DNA of 35,233 nt from Treponema sp. (lineage in GTDB: Bacteria; Spirochaetota; Spirochaetia; Treponematales; Breznakiellaceae). The notes under the pieces were generated by a model. The model was not told the origin of the DNA. It saw nothing but the letters and a program-made list of their open reading frames with translations, and did no database searches. Position 1 is the first letter of the stretch. Each line of letters starts with the position of its first letter. The DNA lies in NCBI GenBank assembly GCA_009782495.1, contig WRIX01000015.1:1-35233 (forward strand), given 5' to 3'. Below, piece by piece: positions 26,449 to 35,233 of this stretch. The translations under genes and the position numbers were made by a program.

Positions 26449-26490
26449 TGCCTCAGTATTATAAAAATCAAAATCAGGAGACAGCAAACC

Positions 26491-27504
26491 ATGAATAAAC
26501 GAGCCCTTAGGGCGGATATACTTCTTTTGATTACTGCGGGACTCTGGGGTTTTGGTTTTGTGGCTCAGTCTGCCGGTATGGATTATGTAGGGCCGTTTAC
26601 GTTTAATGCCGTGCGCTTTCCTTTGGGAACGCTTTCTCTTGTTCCGCTTATTTTGTTTTTTAAAGTACGGGGTATGCTGTCAACTCCGCACAATACCAGT
26701 CGGCCTGCACAGATCAGGATGACGTTAATTGCAGGAACGATACTCTTTGTTGCGGTGATGTTTCAGCAAATTGGGATGATCTTTACAACGGTTGGAAACG
26801 CCGGGTTTATAACCGGTTTTTATGTGGTGCTTACGCCGGTGTTTGGAATTTTTATCGGGAAAAAGACAGGGCTGCCAACCTGGATTGGTATGGTCTTTGC
26901 GTTTATCGGGCTTTATTTTATTTTTGCGGCAGGTAATTTATCGTCAATTAATCCGGGTGATTTGATTATTTTGATAAGCGCTTCATTTTGGGCTGTTCAT
27001 ATTCTGGTGATTGATCATCTGGTGCAGAAGATCGATCCGTTGGTTCTTTCTGCCGGACAGTTTGCATGGTGTGGCGCTTTTTCGATTCTTACTGCATTTG
27101 TTCTGGAACCTTTTGTGGGAGACTGGGCGCTTTCATTGGCGGTGAACATTGCAGAGGATTTTACTGCACAGCAATGGACGCCCTTCCCAACACTGCTCGC
27201 TCTTGTTGGAAACGGTGGCTTTTTATCGCACCCTGTAAGCGGCGCCGTGATACCGATACTCTACGGCGGCATTGCTTCGGTGGGCATTGCCTATACCTTG
27301 CAGGTTGTGGCGCAAAAAGATGCGCCGCCTGCTCATGCTACAATCATACTGTGCCTGGAGGGATGTTTTGCTGCGGCGGGGGGCATACTGATGCGGAATG
27401 AAAAGCCCGGCTCTTTTACCTTGCTTGGTTTTGGCTTTATGCTTTTGGCAATGTTTATAACTCAGTGGGATGTAATTGGCCGTAAAAATCCCCATGTGCC
27501 GTGA
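26491..27504 (+). CDS. EamA/DMT-family transporter
   Basis: Ten-TM pattern with LLITAGLWGFGFVAQSAGMDYVGPFTFNAVRF and second EamA repeat. Confidence 0.92.
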   Translation: MNKRALRADILLLITAGLWGFGFVAQSAGMDYVGPFTFNAVRFPLGTLSLVPLILFFKVRGMLSTPHNTSRPAQIRMTLIAGTILFVAVMFQQIGMIFTTVGNAGFITGFYVVLTPVFGIFIGKKTGLPTWIGMVFAFIGLYFIFAAGNLSSINPGDLIILISASFWAVHILVIDHLVQKIDPLVLSAGQFAWCGAFSILTAFVLEPFVGDWALSLAVNIAEDFTAQQWTPFPTLLALVGNGGFLSHPVSGAVIPILYGGIASVGIAYTLQVVAQKDAPPAHATIILCLEGCFAAAGGILMRNEKPGSFTLLGFGFMLLAMFITQWDVIGRKNPHVP

Positions 27505-27575
27505 AGCATAATGTTCTATACTTCTCTTTTAACTATCACATAACCTCGTTATTCCAAAAAAGGACTTTTTAGCAT

Positions 27576-27620
27576 TTTCCGCCCTAAAATGGGCTAAAAT
27601 AACCCAATTTTGGGCGGAAA
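27576..27620. terminator. Inverted repeat between convergent genes, possible bidirectional terminator
   Basis: TTTCCGCCCTAAAATGGG ... CCCAATTTTGGGCGGAAA; outer 9 bp perfect. Confidence 0.5.
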
Positions 27621-27634
27621 CCCGATGTCCGACA

Positions 27635-28108
27635 CTAGTTATATTCAAAGTGAACTATCATAGTACCTGCAGGAATGAATTCACCATCATAAGTAAAACT
27701 ACTTAGCGCAACCGCAATAGAGCAGTCATAGCCGGGCGAATAGTCTGATATTTCGCATCCCCGCAAAGGACCGTCTGTCACTATTGCAGTTTTAGTTCCG
27801 CCAGTTATTGCATATACTGCATCTTGCATGGTACCAACATCTGCCGAATCTTTGCCGCTATAGAGTAAATCCAACCACTTCTCACTAATGTTGCCCTCAT
27901 AACCCTGATAACCTGCGACTCCTATTATTGAACTAAGGTCTTTACCAGAAAGACTAACGGCCACTAAATAGTCATTGGAAGGAGTTCCGGCAGATAATCC
28001 GTCCAAAACACTGCTTCCACCACTGCTTGTAGAACCATTGTCGCACGCCGTCATTGTGAACCCGATTATTGCAACCAATGCAATAATCAATTTGATTGTG
28101 TTTTTCAT
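27635..28108 (-). CDS. Hypothetical lipoprotein
   Basis: MKNTIKLIIALVAIIGFTMTACDNGSTSSGG lipobox; Treponema-like leader. Confidence 0.82.
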   Translation of the reverse strand: MKNTIKLIIALVAIIGFTMTACDNGSTSSGGSSVLDGLSAGTPSNDYLVAVSLSGKDLSSIIGVAGYQGYEGNISEKWLDLLYSGKDSADVGTMQDAVYAITGGTKTAIVTDGPLRGCEISDYSPGYDCSIAVALSSFTYDGEFIPAGTMIVHFEYN

Positions 28109-28298
28109 AGAAAACACTCCTTTTGTGCTCCCCGGCTCTTTTAGCGCAGGCAACACGAAGAGTTACCCGCTGTATATGCGGTTAGTTACCCTGACAGGGT
28201 TGCAAAAAAAGCGACCTGGTCTTGCAATACAAAAACCGTTTTCGCCTGGTAGCCGAGAATAATAAAAAATATAAGTTATTGGATTGTTGAAGCCCATT

Positions 28299-28439
28299 AT
28301 CGCCGAATGGCGATGAATAAAATCTATTCCAATAGGCTCCAAGCCTCGAAGAGGCTTGACACGATTATTTAAAAGATGTGTATAATTGTCTGTTGTCTGT
28401 TGTCACGAGGAGGCATAAAAAATGCCTTTGGCATTTTTT
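28299..28439. repeat. Second hairpin cluster
   Basis: ATCGCC-GAAT-GGCGAT (28299-28314), CTATT-CC-AATAG (28324-28335), AAGCCTC-GAA-GAGGCTT (28341-28357), AAAAAATGCC-TTT-GGCATTTTTT (28417-28439). Confidence 0.85.
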
Positions 28440-28526
28440 GTGCTGGAGAATTATTTAAAAACAGCGATTTTTGGATCATTGACAGAATCCTATCATTTCT
28501 GGGTAAAAAGTGCAATACACGTACAT

Positions 28527-29735
28527 TTATGCCTTTTTACTCATACTGTTTCTAAACACCATAAGCAAGCAAATAAGTATTGCAGCGAAAACAAGACAAC
28601 TGCGGTAACCCCAGCCTGCGCCGGCCCAGTGATCTATATAACCGATTACAAACTGTATTCCGGCGTTAAGAAGTCCTGCAATGGCAATAATTGCGCTTGT
28701 CATTATTGGAGCGTTACTGCCGAAACGGCCAATGGCTATGGCCATTACGGTAGGCCAGATTATGGCAAGGAAAAAGCCCAGGAAGGGCAGCACATAAATT
28801 CCCGCCGGGCCAAGAACAAAACCAACGGCAAAAATTACGGTACTTATAATTATTGCCCAAAGAAGACTGCTTATGTAGCCAATCTTTTCTATAAGAAAAC
28901 CGCTGACCAGCCGGGATAGCGTGAATAATATATAATATGCCGAAACATAATTGGCGCCGCTTGTTGTAGGATCCATACCGAACAAATCCTGAAAATAAAG
29001 ACCGCCCCAGTTAGAGGGCGCCAACTCCAGGCCAACTCCAACACCAAGGACAATGCCAAAAGCCCAGACAGCGGGGGTTTTTAGTGCAGAGATAAAGCCG
29101 TGTTTTTTCTGCTGCTCTGCGGTCTCTTGAGTTTTATGGTTTACCGTTTCGCTGGTTTCTGAAACAGGCACTTTTGAAAACATAAACGAAATAAAAATGA
29201 TCATTATCAGAGGAGTTGCAAGGATGTATATTTGCCGCCAGGGCATGCCTATTCCTGCGGGATCGGCCAGAATGCCTGCCGCTTTCGGGCCGGCTATCGC
29301 TCCGGCTCCGTACATAAAATGCAGTAAGTTCATCATTAAGGCAGGTTTTTTTAAAAAGATTTGTGTTGCTACAGCATTTACAGAAATTTCCACAACGCCA
29401 AAGCCTGCGGAGAGCAAAAACAACGACAAAGCAACCATCCAAAAACCGGGCATAAAGTAAATCGACGATATGGAAAAGAGACATAAAAAAATGCCTAATA
29501 AGTAAATTATTTTTACTTTATAATAACTCAGCATAAAACCGGATGCTACCACAAAAAGGGTATAACTGATTGCCAGCGCCGAAACCATCATCGCCTGAGT
29601 TTCATACGATACGCCGAATTCATTTTTTATAAGGGGATAAGAAACACCTTTAATATTTTCCAGGAAACCAAAAAGAAACATGGTACCAAAGAGGACATAT
29701 AATAAAAGTTTTGATGTCTTATTGCTTTGTAACAT
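28527..29735 (-). CDS. Major facilitator superfamily transporter
   Basis: Twelve-TM pattern; ...GFLENIKGVSYPLIKNEFGVSYETQAMMVSALAISYTLF... Confidence 0.9.
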   Translation of the reverse strand: MLQSNKTSKLLLYVLFGTMFLFGFLENIKGVSYPLIKNEFGVSYETQAMMVSALAISYTLFVVASGFMLSYYKVKIIYLLGIFLCLFSISSIYFMPGFWMVALSLFLLSAGFGVVEISVNAVATQIFLKKPALMMNLLHFMYGAGAIAGPKAAGILADPAGIGMPWRQIYILATPLIMIIFISFMFSKVPVSETSETVNHKTQETAEQQKKHGFISALKTPAVWAFGIVLGVGVGLELAPSNWGGLYFQDLFGMDPTTSGANYVSAYYILFTLSRLVSGFLIEKIGYISSLLWAIIISTVIFAVGFVLGPAGIYVLPFLGFFLAIIWPTVMAIAIGRFGSNAPIMTSAIIAIAGLLNAGIQFVIGYIDHWAGAGWGYRSCLVFAAILICLLMVFRNSMSKKA

Positions 29736-29825
29736 TATTAATTATATATAGACAATACATGATTATTCAAGTATACTATTTTAGTCAATGAACTTCCGGC
29801 CAAGTACATTTCAGGAGCCAAGAAC

Positions 29826-31922
29826 ATGAGCAAGCGTCATAGATCTCTTTCTATTCAGATATTAGGCCTGTGTATTTTTCTGGTAATTGCAATTGCTGCC
29901 GCAGTTTCGGTTATCTTTACAATCAACATTAACCGCCTTACCGAAGACAATCTCCGTACCCAGGCAAAGGCTACCATGCAGTATCTGGATGCTGATCTGT
30001 ATCAGACGCTGACACCTTTCATTAATATGATCCAAAGCGGTTCGGCGTTTTTTAATGAACTCCCGTCTCAACAGGCGGCTGAAGCTGTTTTTACCAGGAT
30101 TATGGAAGTGTATCCTGATGTTCTTGATCTGTACTATGGCAGTGTTACTTCCATGTATCTTCCCGGAGGCGCATGGATCTCTGCCGACGAGTGGTATCCG
30201 GAAACCGATCCGGACTGGGATTTTCAATGGGATCCGCCGGAACGTCCCTGGCACATGGCAGCAATGGCGAACCCGGACAAACTAATGCTGATAGATCCTT
30301 ATGTGGATGCGCAAACAAAGAAATTGGTTGTTACATTTTGTCAAACGGTAAGGAACAATGACGGCATAATTACCGGAGTTATCGCTGTTGATGTAATGGT
30401 GGACAGGCTTTCCGATATTGTTGTTGGAGAAAAAATAACCCCCGACGGCACAACATATTTAATAGACAAAGACGGGCTTTTTGTGGTTCATCCGGATGAA
30501 ACCTATGTACTGGAAAAAAATCTCTTTGAAGAAATGCCTTCAATTGACAAAGCAGCAGTACTGGGTAACGAGATAGACGTGGTTTTCCAGGACAACAATT
30601 ACTTCAGTTCTGCCCCGGTACAGGGCACCGAATGGTTTCTTGTCTCTACCGGATCGTTAGCGTCTATGGAAGCTGTTGTTAATCGTCTGATACTGTTTGT
30701 AATTTTTGTAGTGCTTGGAATAACAGTGCTAACGGCGCTTATTGCTCTTGTTTTAACGTACAGGCTTACCAGGCCATTCGAAAAACTTGCTTCCAGTTTT
30801 GACGTTATTTCCAAAGGGGATCTTACCGTTACCACACCGGATTATGCTTCCAAAGAAGCGTCGTCTCTGTCCAACGGATTTAATCAGTTTACCGAATCAA
30901 TCAGTTCCATGATCAAAATGATCAAAGACTCAGCCGGGTATATTAAAAAGGTAGCGGAAGATCTTACTTTGTCCATTGCCAATACCGACAAGACTATTAC
31001 TATGGTTAAAGAAGGGGTTGCTTCCATTAAAAACGATGTAAGCAGAGAAAATGAATCTATAGTCAAAAGTGAATCGGCCATAAACCTGGTTATGGAAGAA
31101 ATTAATAATCTAAACGAAAAAATCCGTAAACAAAGCACGGAGATAAGCGGTTCTTCTTCCGCTATAGAAGAAATGGTTGCCAGTATTCATTCAATAGAAA
31201 GCAGCATTATGACAGTGAATTCACATATGATTGAACTTGTGGCATCTTCTCTGGAAGAAAAGAAACGTATCTCCGCCGCAACGGAAGCTGCCAAAATGGT
31301 AGAACGTGAATCCGAGGCTTTGGCAGAAATGAACGAAGTTATTTCCAATATCGCCACCCGGACAAATTTGCTTTCCATGAATGCGGCTATCGAAGCTGCC
31401 CATGCAGGAGAAGCAGGCAAAGGTTTTGCCGTAGTTGCGCAGGAAATCCGGAAGCTGGCGGAAAATACCGCCCAGCAGACAAAGGGTTCCGGCGAAGCAT
31501 TGCTTTCCATTCAAAAGCAAATACGGGAAATTGCAGATTCCTCAGCCCATGTGGAACAGTCCTTTGACGGGATGATTGGAATCATTAAGGGAATTGAACA
31601 GCTTTCAGCAACATTAAAAACTGCGTCTGAGGAACAAAGCGTTGGATCCCGCCAGCTTCTTGAGTCAATTGCCGTTATCAATACTATTACCAGCGATGTT
31701 GAAACAGGCGCTTCCGCCATGCAGTCCAGCGCAGGAGAAGCCGTGTCAGCCTGCCGCAGCTTAACGGAGATAAGCCGCAATGTTGCTGATATTGTAGAGA
31801 AGTGTGCGCATGGTGTTTCTGTGCTTACCGAAGAATCAAAATCAGTTCTTTTTGCGGCAGAAAATACCAGAGACGGGGTTGAAGCTCTGGAGCAGGAAGT
31901 AAATCACTTTAAGGTAAAGTAA
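29826..31922 (+). CDS. Methyl-accepting chemotaxis protein with Cache sensor domain
   Basis: N-terminal TM; dCache-like periplasmic region; HAMP; signalling tip ([41 protein letters not shown]). Confidence 0.95.
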   Translation: MSKRHRSLSIQILGLCIFLVIAIAAAVSVIFTININRLTEDNLRTQAKATMQYLDADLYQTLTPFINMIQSGSAFFNELPSQQAAEAVFTRIMEVYPDVLDLYYGSVTSMYLPGGAWISADEWYPETDPDWDFQWDPPERPWHMAAMANPDKLMLIDPYVDAQTKKLVVTFCQTVRNNDGIITGVIAVDVMVDRLSDIVVGEKITPDGTTYLIDKDGLFVVHPDETYVLEKNLFEEMPSIDKAAVLGNEIDVVFQDNNYFSSAPVQGTEWFLVSTGSLASMEAVVNRLILFVIFVVLGITVLTALIALVLTYRLTRPFEKLASSFDVISKGDLTVTTPDYASKEASSLSNGFNQFTESISSMIKMIKDSAGYIKKVAEDLTLSIANTDKTITMVKEGVASIKNDVSRENESIVKSESAINLVMEEINNLNEKIRKQSTEISGSSSAIEEMVASIHSIESSIMTVNSHMIELVASSLEEKKRISAATEAAKMVERESEALAEMNEVISNIATRTNLLSMNAAIEAAHAGEAGKGFAVVAQEIRKLAENTAQQTKGSGEALLSIQKQIREIADSSAHVEQSFDGMIGIIKGIEQLSATLKTASEEQSVGSRQLLESIAVINTITSDVETGASAMQSSAGEAVSACRSLTEISRNVADIVEKCAHGVSVLTEESKSVLFAAENTRDGVEALEQEVNHFKVK

Positions 31923-31937
31923 CGGCAAAGTATACCA

Positions 31938-32705
31938 ATGAATGAAGCGTATCCCCTTCGCTATACGCAGTCGGGAATGATTTTTATAGATCCCGGTGAT
32001 GACTGCGATAAAGTTGTGGATGCCATGCTTTCCTCACATTACGATGAAGAATTCTGTTTCGCGTCTGACTGGGATCCGTTGTTTATTGCCCGTCTTATGA
32101 AGTCGGGTTTTCTTGTTATGTCCGTAACGTTTCATAATGATGAGGAAGATTCCGAACCGGTTTCGGAAGAAGAAATTAATTCTGTCGACCTGGTTCTTCC
32201 CAAACTGCATTTGGTACGATCGGTTTTGTTTTTTCAGGATCTGCATATAAAGCACAGCATTCGGCCGTATCTGTCCCGGTATGAATTACGCTTTGATACG
32301 GATTTTGAAACCGTAGTAAAAAAATGTCTCCAAACACACGGAGAAGACTGGCTGACTCCTTCTCTGGTAGAAAGTCTTTATAGCATTCGAAAACAACCGG
32401 CTAGGCCATCTGCTGTTTCTCCGGTTGTTTATCCTCTGCCTGTTTCTTTTAGTCTTTACCGTAACGGGCAATTAATAGCCGGAGAGTTCGGCGTTATCTG
32501 CGGCCGGGTATATACCAGTTATTCCGGTTTTAAGGAAGAAAACAATGCCGGTACGGTACAGATGATCCTGATGGTTAAAGCCCTGGAAGAGGCAGGTTTT
32601 GACTTTCTTGATTTTGGAATGCCTTTAAATTATAAAACGGATTTAGGCGCACGGGATATAAGTCCGGAACAATTTGTTAAAATATTCCGCTCAGCACAGA
32701 TATAG
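31938..32705 (+). CDS. aat: Leucyl/phenylalanyl-tRNA-protein transferase-like protein
   Basis: Aat-like IRPYLSRYELRFDTDFETVVKKC and GEFGVICGRVYTSYSGF; GNAT-like fold. Confidence 0.7.
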   Translation: MNEAYPLRYTQSGMIFIDPGDDCDKVVDAMLSSHYDEEFCFASDWDPLFIARLMKSGFLVMSVTFHNDEEDSEPVSEEEINSVDLVLPKLHLVRSVLFFQDLHIKHSIRPYLSRYELRFDTDFETVVKKCLQTHGEDWLTPSLVESLYSIRKQPARPSAVSPVVYPLPVSFSLYRNGQLIAGEFGVICGRVYTSYSGFKEENNAGTVQMILMVKALEEAGFDFLDFGMPLNYKTDLGARDISPEQFVKIFRSAQI

Positions 32706-32715
32706 TGCAGGGGCG

Positions 32716-34095
32716 TTACTTGGAGCCTGTTCCCGCCCTGGCAGCACGGGCATCCACAGTATTCAGAATGGAAGTGAGTTTTTCTTTTGAGATAAGATCG
32801 ATAAGCCTGGCTTCCGTATAACGTTTTGCTTCTTCGGAAAAACCGCCGGGTGTTATGCAAATTCCCTTACCGGCCTTTACTTCTTTAATGTGGGAATGGA
32901 AGTCTCTTACAACCAATTCTCCGACAGAACCCTGGCTCCTGTTAAAACGGAACATCACCAAATCGGACCATTTGGGATTGTCCACTTCGGCAAGAATATC
33001 CGCCCACTCATTTTTATTTACTGATATATTGGTTATTTTAATTTTTGATTTTGCATAGTAATTCATAACAATTTTCCGGCACAGGGCAATAAAATCAGAC
33101 TGTGGCGCCATCAAATATACCTGAAGATTTTTGTTTGCGTTTAATTCCTGATACCGGCTAATCAGGGTATTTACATCCTTGTAGTTGGGATTGGTCATAT
33201 TTATTTCCCGCAACAGGCCGATTGCTTTGCCAATTTCATTCAACCGGAGGTAGGAATTGGCCAGACGGTACATTAGTTCAATATAAACTTCCGCCTTAAT
33301 GTTTCCGTGCTTTAATCCAATTTCAAAATCTTCAATGGCTTTTTCGTATTGACGTGCATTCATGTTGATGGAGCCGGAAAAAAGACAGGCATTGGGACCC
33401 ATTACCGGATCTGCCCGAAGGTGAGTAAAGATTTTCTGGGCTTGTTCGGTTTGGTTTGCTTCGTAATAACATTCGCCCAGGGTATAAATTGATTCTTTGT
33501 CGTCCGGGGCCAAATCAATTGCCTTGCGGATAAATGCCAGGGCATCTTTATATTTTTTTACTTTAAAAAGTGAATGGCCCAGTCCGCGAAGCGTAGGGGC
33601 ATGTTCCGGATCGCGCATTCTGGCTTTCTGATAATGCTGAATGGCCTTCTCGTAGTTTTTCTTTTGAAACTCAAGACTTCCCAGGTTGTAATTGGCTTCG
33701 AAATCATTGGGATTAATCGCCAATGCGGTACTCAAGGGCTTTGTAGCCTCGTTGGGCATATTTTGCTTAACTGCCCCTATCCCGCAGCGCAGATTAATCG
33801 TGAACTCATCCATAGTGGGATGAGTAGTGGTCATTTCGGTTAATGTCTGGTACGTTCTGTAAACATCTTCCCAGCGTTCTTCCTGGTAATAAACATCCCC
33901 TATAGCAAGAAGCGCTTCATGATCCCGGGGGTTTGTGGCTAATTTTTTGTTTGCATCCCTTACAATGGCATCCCGGCCTTTGACTTTTTTACTACCGCCT
34001 CCGCCGCCCTTGGACCGGCCTGCGAGAGAAACCAATATTATTATCACCAGAATTAGAATAATAACAGCTGCGAGGATTGGGATTAGCCCTGACAT
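32716..34095 (-). CDS. TM-anchored TPR protein with C-terminal Mrr-like restriction-endonuclease fold
   Basis: N-terminal TM (ILAAVIILILVIIILVSLA), multiple TPRs, C-terminal ...VVRDFHSHIKEVKAGKGICITPGGFSEEAKRYTEARLIDLI. Confidence 0.82.
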   Translation of the reverse strand: MSGLIPILAAVIILILVIIILVSLAGRSKGGGGGSKKVKGRDAIVRDANKKLATNPRDHEALLAIGDVYYQEERWEDVYRTYQTLTEMTTTHPTMDEFTINLRCGIGAVKQNMPNEATKPLSTALAINPNDFEANYNLGSLEFQKKNYEKAIQHYQKARMRDPEHAPTLRGLGHSLFKVKKYKDALAFIRKAIDLAPDDKESIYTLGECYYEANQTEQAQKIFTHLRADPVMGPNACLFSGSINMNARQYEKAIEDFEIGLKHGNIKAEVYIELMYRLANSYLRLNEIGKAIGLLREINMTNPNYKDVNTLISRYQELNANKNLQVYLMAPQSDFIALCRKIVMNYYAKSKIKITNISVNKNEWADILAEVDNPKWSDLVMFRFNRSQGSVGELVVRDFHSHIKEVKAGKGICITPGGFSEEAKRYTEARLIDLISKEKLTSILNTVDARAARAGTGSK

Positions 34096-34126
34096 ACTCT
34101 AATTATCGGAAATATTACCATTTTCT

Positions 34127-34891
34127 TCAATAACCAGTATCCAATACACGTTCCCTGTACATTTTCCCTATCCTTCCAAGGCTTTCTCCCGCACTTTCAC
34201 CGCTTTCAGCACGCTTTTTTAAGTCAATGGTGAATTGGTTCATGGAAAAATGCCGGAAAAAATTGATATTTTCCTTAAAAGTAGGGTTTGATTTACATAA
34301 ATCTTTAAGGGTTTCGGTGTATGCTTCAAATATCCCGCCTTTTTTCATCTCCGAATAACCAATTATCCAGATTCCGCAGCATTCTCTGTTTTTTCGGTGA
34401 GCGTTGAGTGCTTGCCAGAATTCGTAAAGCAGTTTGGCCATAACTTGCTGGGTAGAAAGTATCAGTGCTTCCACTTGTTTACCGCCTATTGCATAAAGTG
34501 ATTTCAGGTCTGCGGTACGGGGCGTGTGTATGGGGGTTTTATTGAGTATAAGAACGTTTTTTCTGAAGTCAATTCCCAACTCGGGATTATCACAAAAAAA
34601 CTTTTCGGCAATCTTACCCGATGGTCCAACGAGATAACGGCGGCTTTCCTGTTCACGCCGGCCAGGGTTGTCTCCCACCAGGATCATTTTTATTTCACTT
34701 TCCGCTCCAAGATTATCCAGAGCCTGGTTGTATACCACCGGAGTAACTACGGTATAGGAAGGGCCTTCTCTGGTATTCACAAGGTGTTGTATGTATTTGG
34801 AAAGGCCCGGTAAAGAAGTTTCGGTTTTATTAATAAACGAGCGGTAACGCTTAACGGTTATTTGGAAAGCAGCCCAGGTTTCTTTGTCCAA
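34127..34891 (-). CDS. Uracil-DNA-glycosylase-superfamily-like protein
   Basis: MILVGDNPGRREQESRRYLVGPSGKIAEKFF motif and C-terminal regions. Confidence 0.7.
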   Translation of the reverse strand: MDKETWAAFQITVKRYRSFINKTETSLPGLSKYIQHLVNTREGPSYTVVTPVVYNQALDNLGAESEIKMILVGDNPGRREQESRRYLVGPSGKIAEKFFCDNPELGIDFRKNVLILNKTPIHTPRTADLKSLYAIGGKQVEALILSTQQVMAKLLYEFWQALNAHRKNRECCGIWIIGYSEMKKGGIFEAYTETLKDLCKSNPTFKENINFFRHFSMNQFTIDLKKRAESGESAGESLGRIGKMYRERVLDTGY

Positions 34892-34899
34892 ATCTGCTC

Positions 34900-35233
34900 C
34901 TACAACAAACGTGTTCCGTGAGCCTGCTTTATTCCCAGTTCAGCGCAGATTTCCCGGAAGTTGCTGCCGGTTACTCCTCCGCCCGGAAGTATTTCAATTC
35001 CGCCTGCGGCAACGTATTCCTTCAGGCGGTTGTAGTTGTCTTGAATAGGATCAGCCTGGTTTGCCGAACCATGAGTAAGAATTCGTGTAACTCCGTTATC
35101 GGCAAGCCACCGGAGGCTTTCCAGTTGTTCGTCTTTGTTAATATGATCGAAAGCCATGTGAAAAACCAGGTCGAGTTTTGATATACCAAAACAAATATTT
35201 TTTGCAGCTCTGATCAGGTCGAGGATTTTTTCC
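34900..35233 (-). CDS. cutC: Copper homeostasis protein CutC (5' end outside window)
   Basis: ...LDLVFHMAFDHINKDEQLESLRWLADNGVTRILTHG...LPGGGVTGSNF...KQAHGTRLL; frame is open to the window edge. Confidence 0.88.
   Translation of the reverse strand, partial: EKILDLIRAAKNICFGISKLDLVFHMAFDHINKDEQLESLRWLADNGVTRILTHGSANQADPIQDNYNRLKEYVAAGGIEILPGGGVTGSNFREICAELGIKQAHGTRLL

Larger units (their letters stand above)
25857..26467. repeat. 14-bp direct repeats bracketing the DUF433/DUF5615 module
   Basis: CAGTATTATAAAAA at 25857-25870 and at 26454-26467. Confidence 0.85.

Noticed and set aside
28422-28919. 165-aa ORF MPLAFFVLENYLKTAIFG...
   Set aside because: Mostly antisense to the MFS transporter; begins in a hairpin; no domain.

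Overview
The window appears to be the replication-origin neighbourhood of a spirochaete chromosome, probably Treponema-like. This rests on gene content, the 'MKNTIKLIIALVAIIGFTMTACDNG' lipoprotein leader, and the Mrr-like TPR, FloA and NfeD proteins. The core is dnaA - oriC - dnaN - recF - DUF721/DciA-like (3.76-8.07 kb), with one perfect parS site about 7.4 kb downstream and a second, near-match site. Other recognised genes are an AMP-forming acyl-CoA ligase with a cupin-XRE regulator, a P1B-2-type metal ATPase with a CsoR-family repressor, a sugar nucleotidyltransferase carrying an exact 123-bp internal tandem duplication, thyX, an ArfB-like release factor, a META-domain lipoprotein with a low-complexity repeat tract, NlpC/P60, citramalate synthase, GTP-PEPCK, a TPR array, two toxin-antitoxin modules, nfeD-floA-hypothetical-cheY, EamA and MFS transporters, an MCP, an Aat-like transferase, a TM-TPR-Mrr-like protein, a UDG-like protein and a partial cutC. 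The strongest non-routine signals are: a DnaA-box/GC-rich/DnaA-trio unwinding element just upstream of dnaN; the parS sites; a roughly 230-bp nested inverted-repeat element at 20.46-20.69 kb; two clusters of short perfect hairpins; a toxin-antitoxin cassette bracketed by a 14-bp direct repeat; and convergent paralogous C-termini sharing a TTATAA stop overlap at the left edge. No CRISPR array, rRNA or convincing tRNA was seen, and no complete novel defence system was identified.
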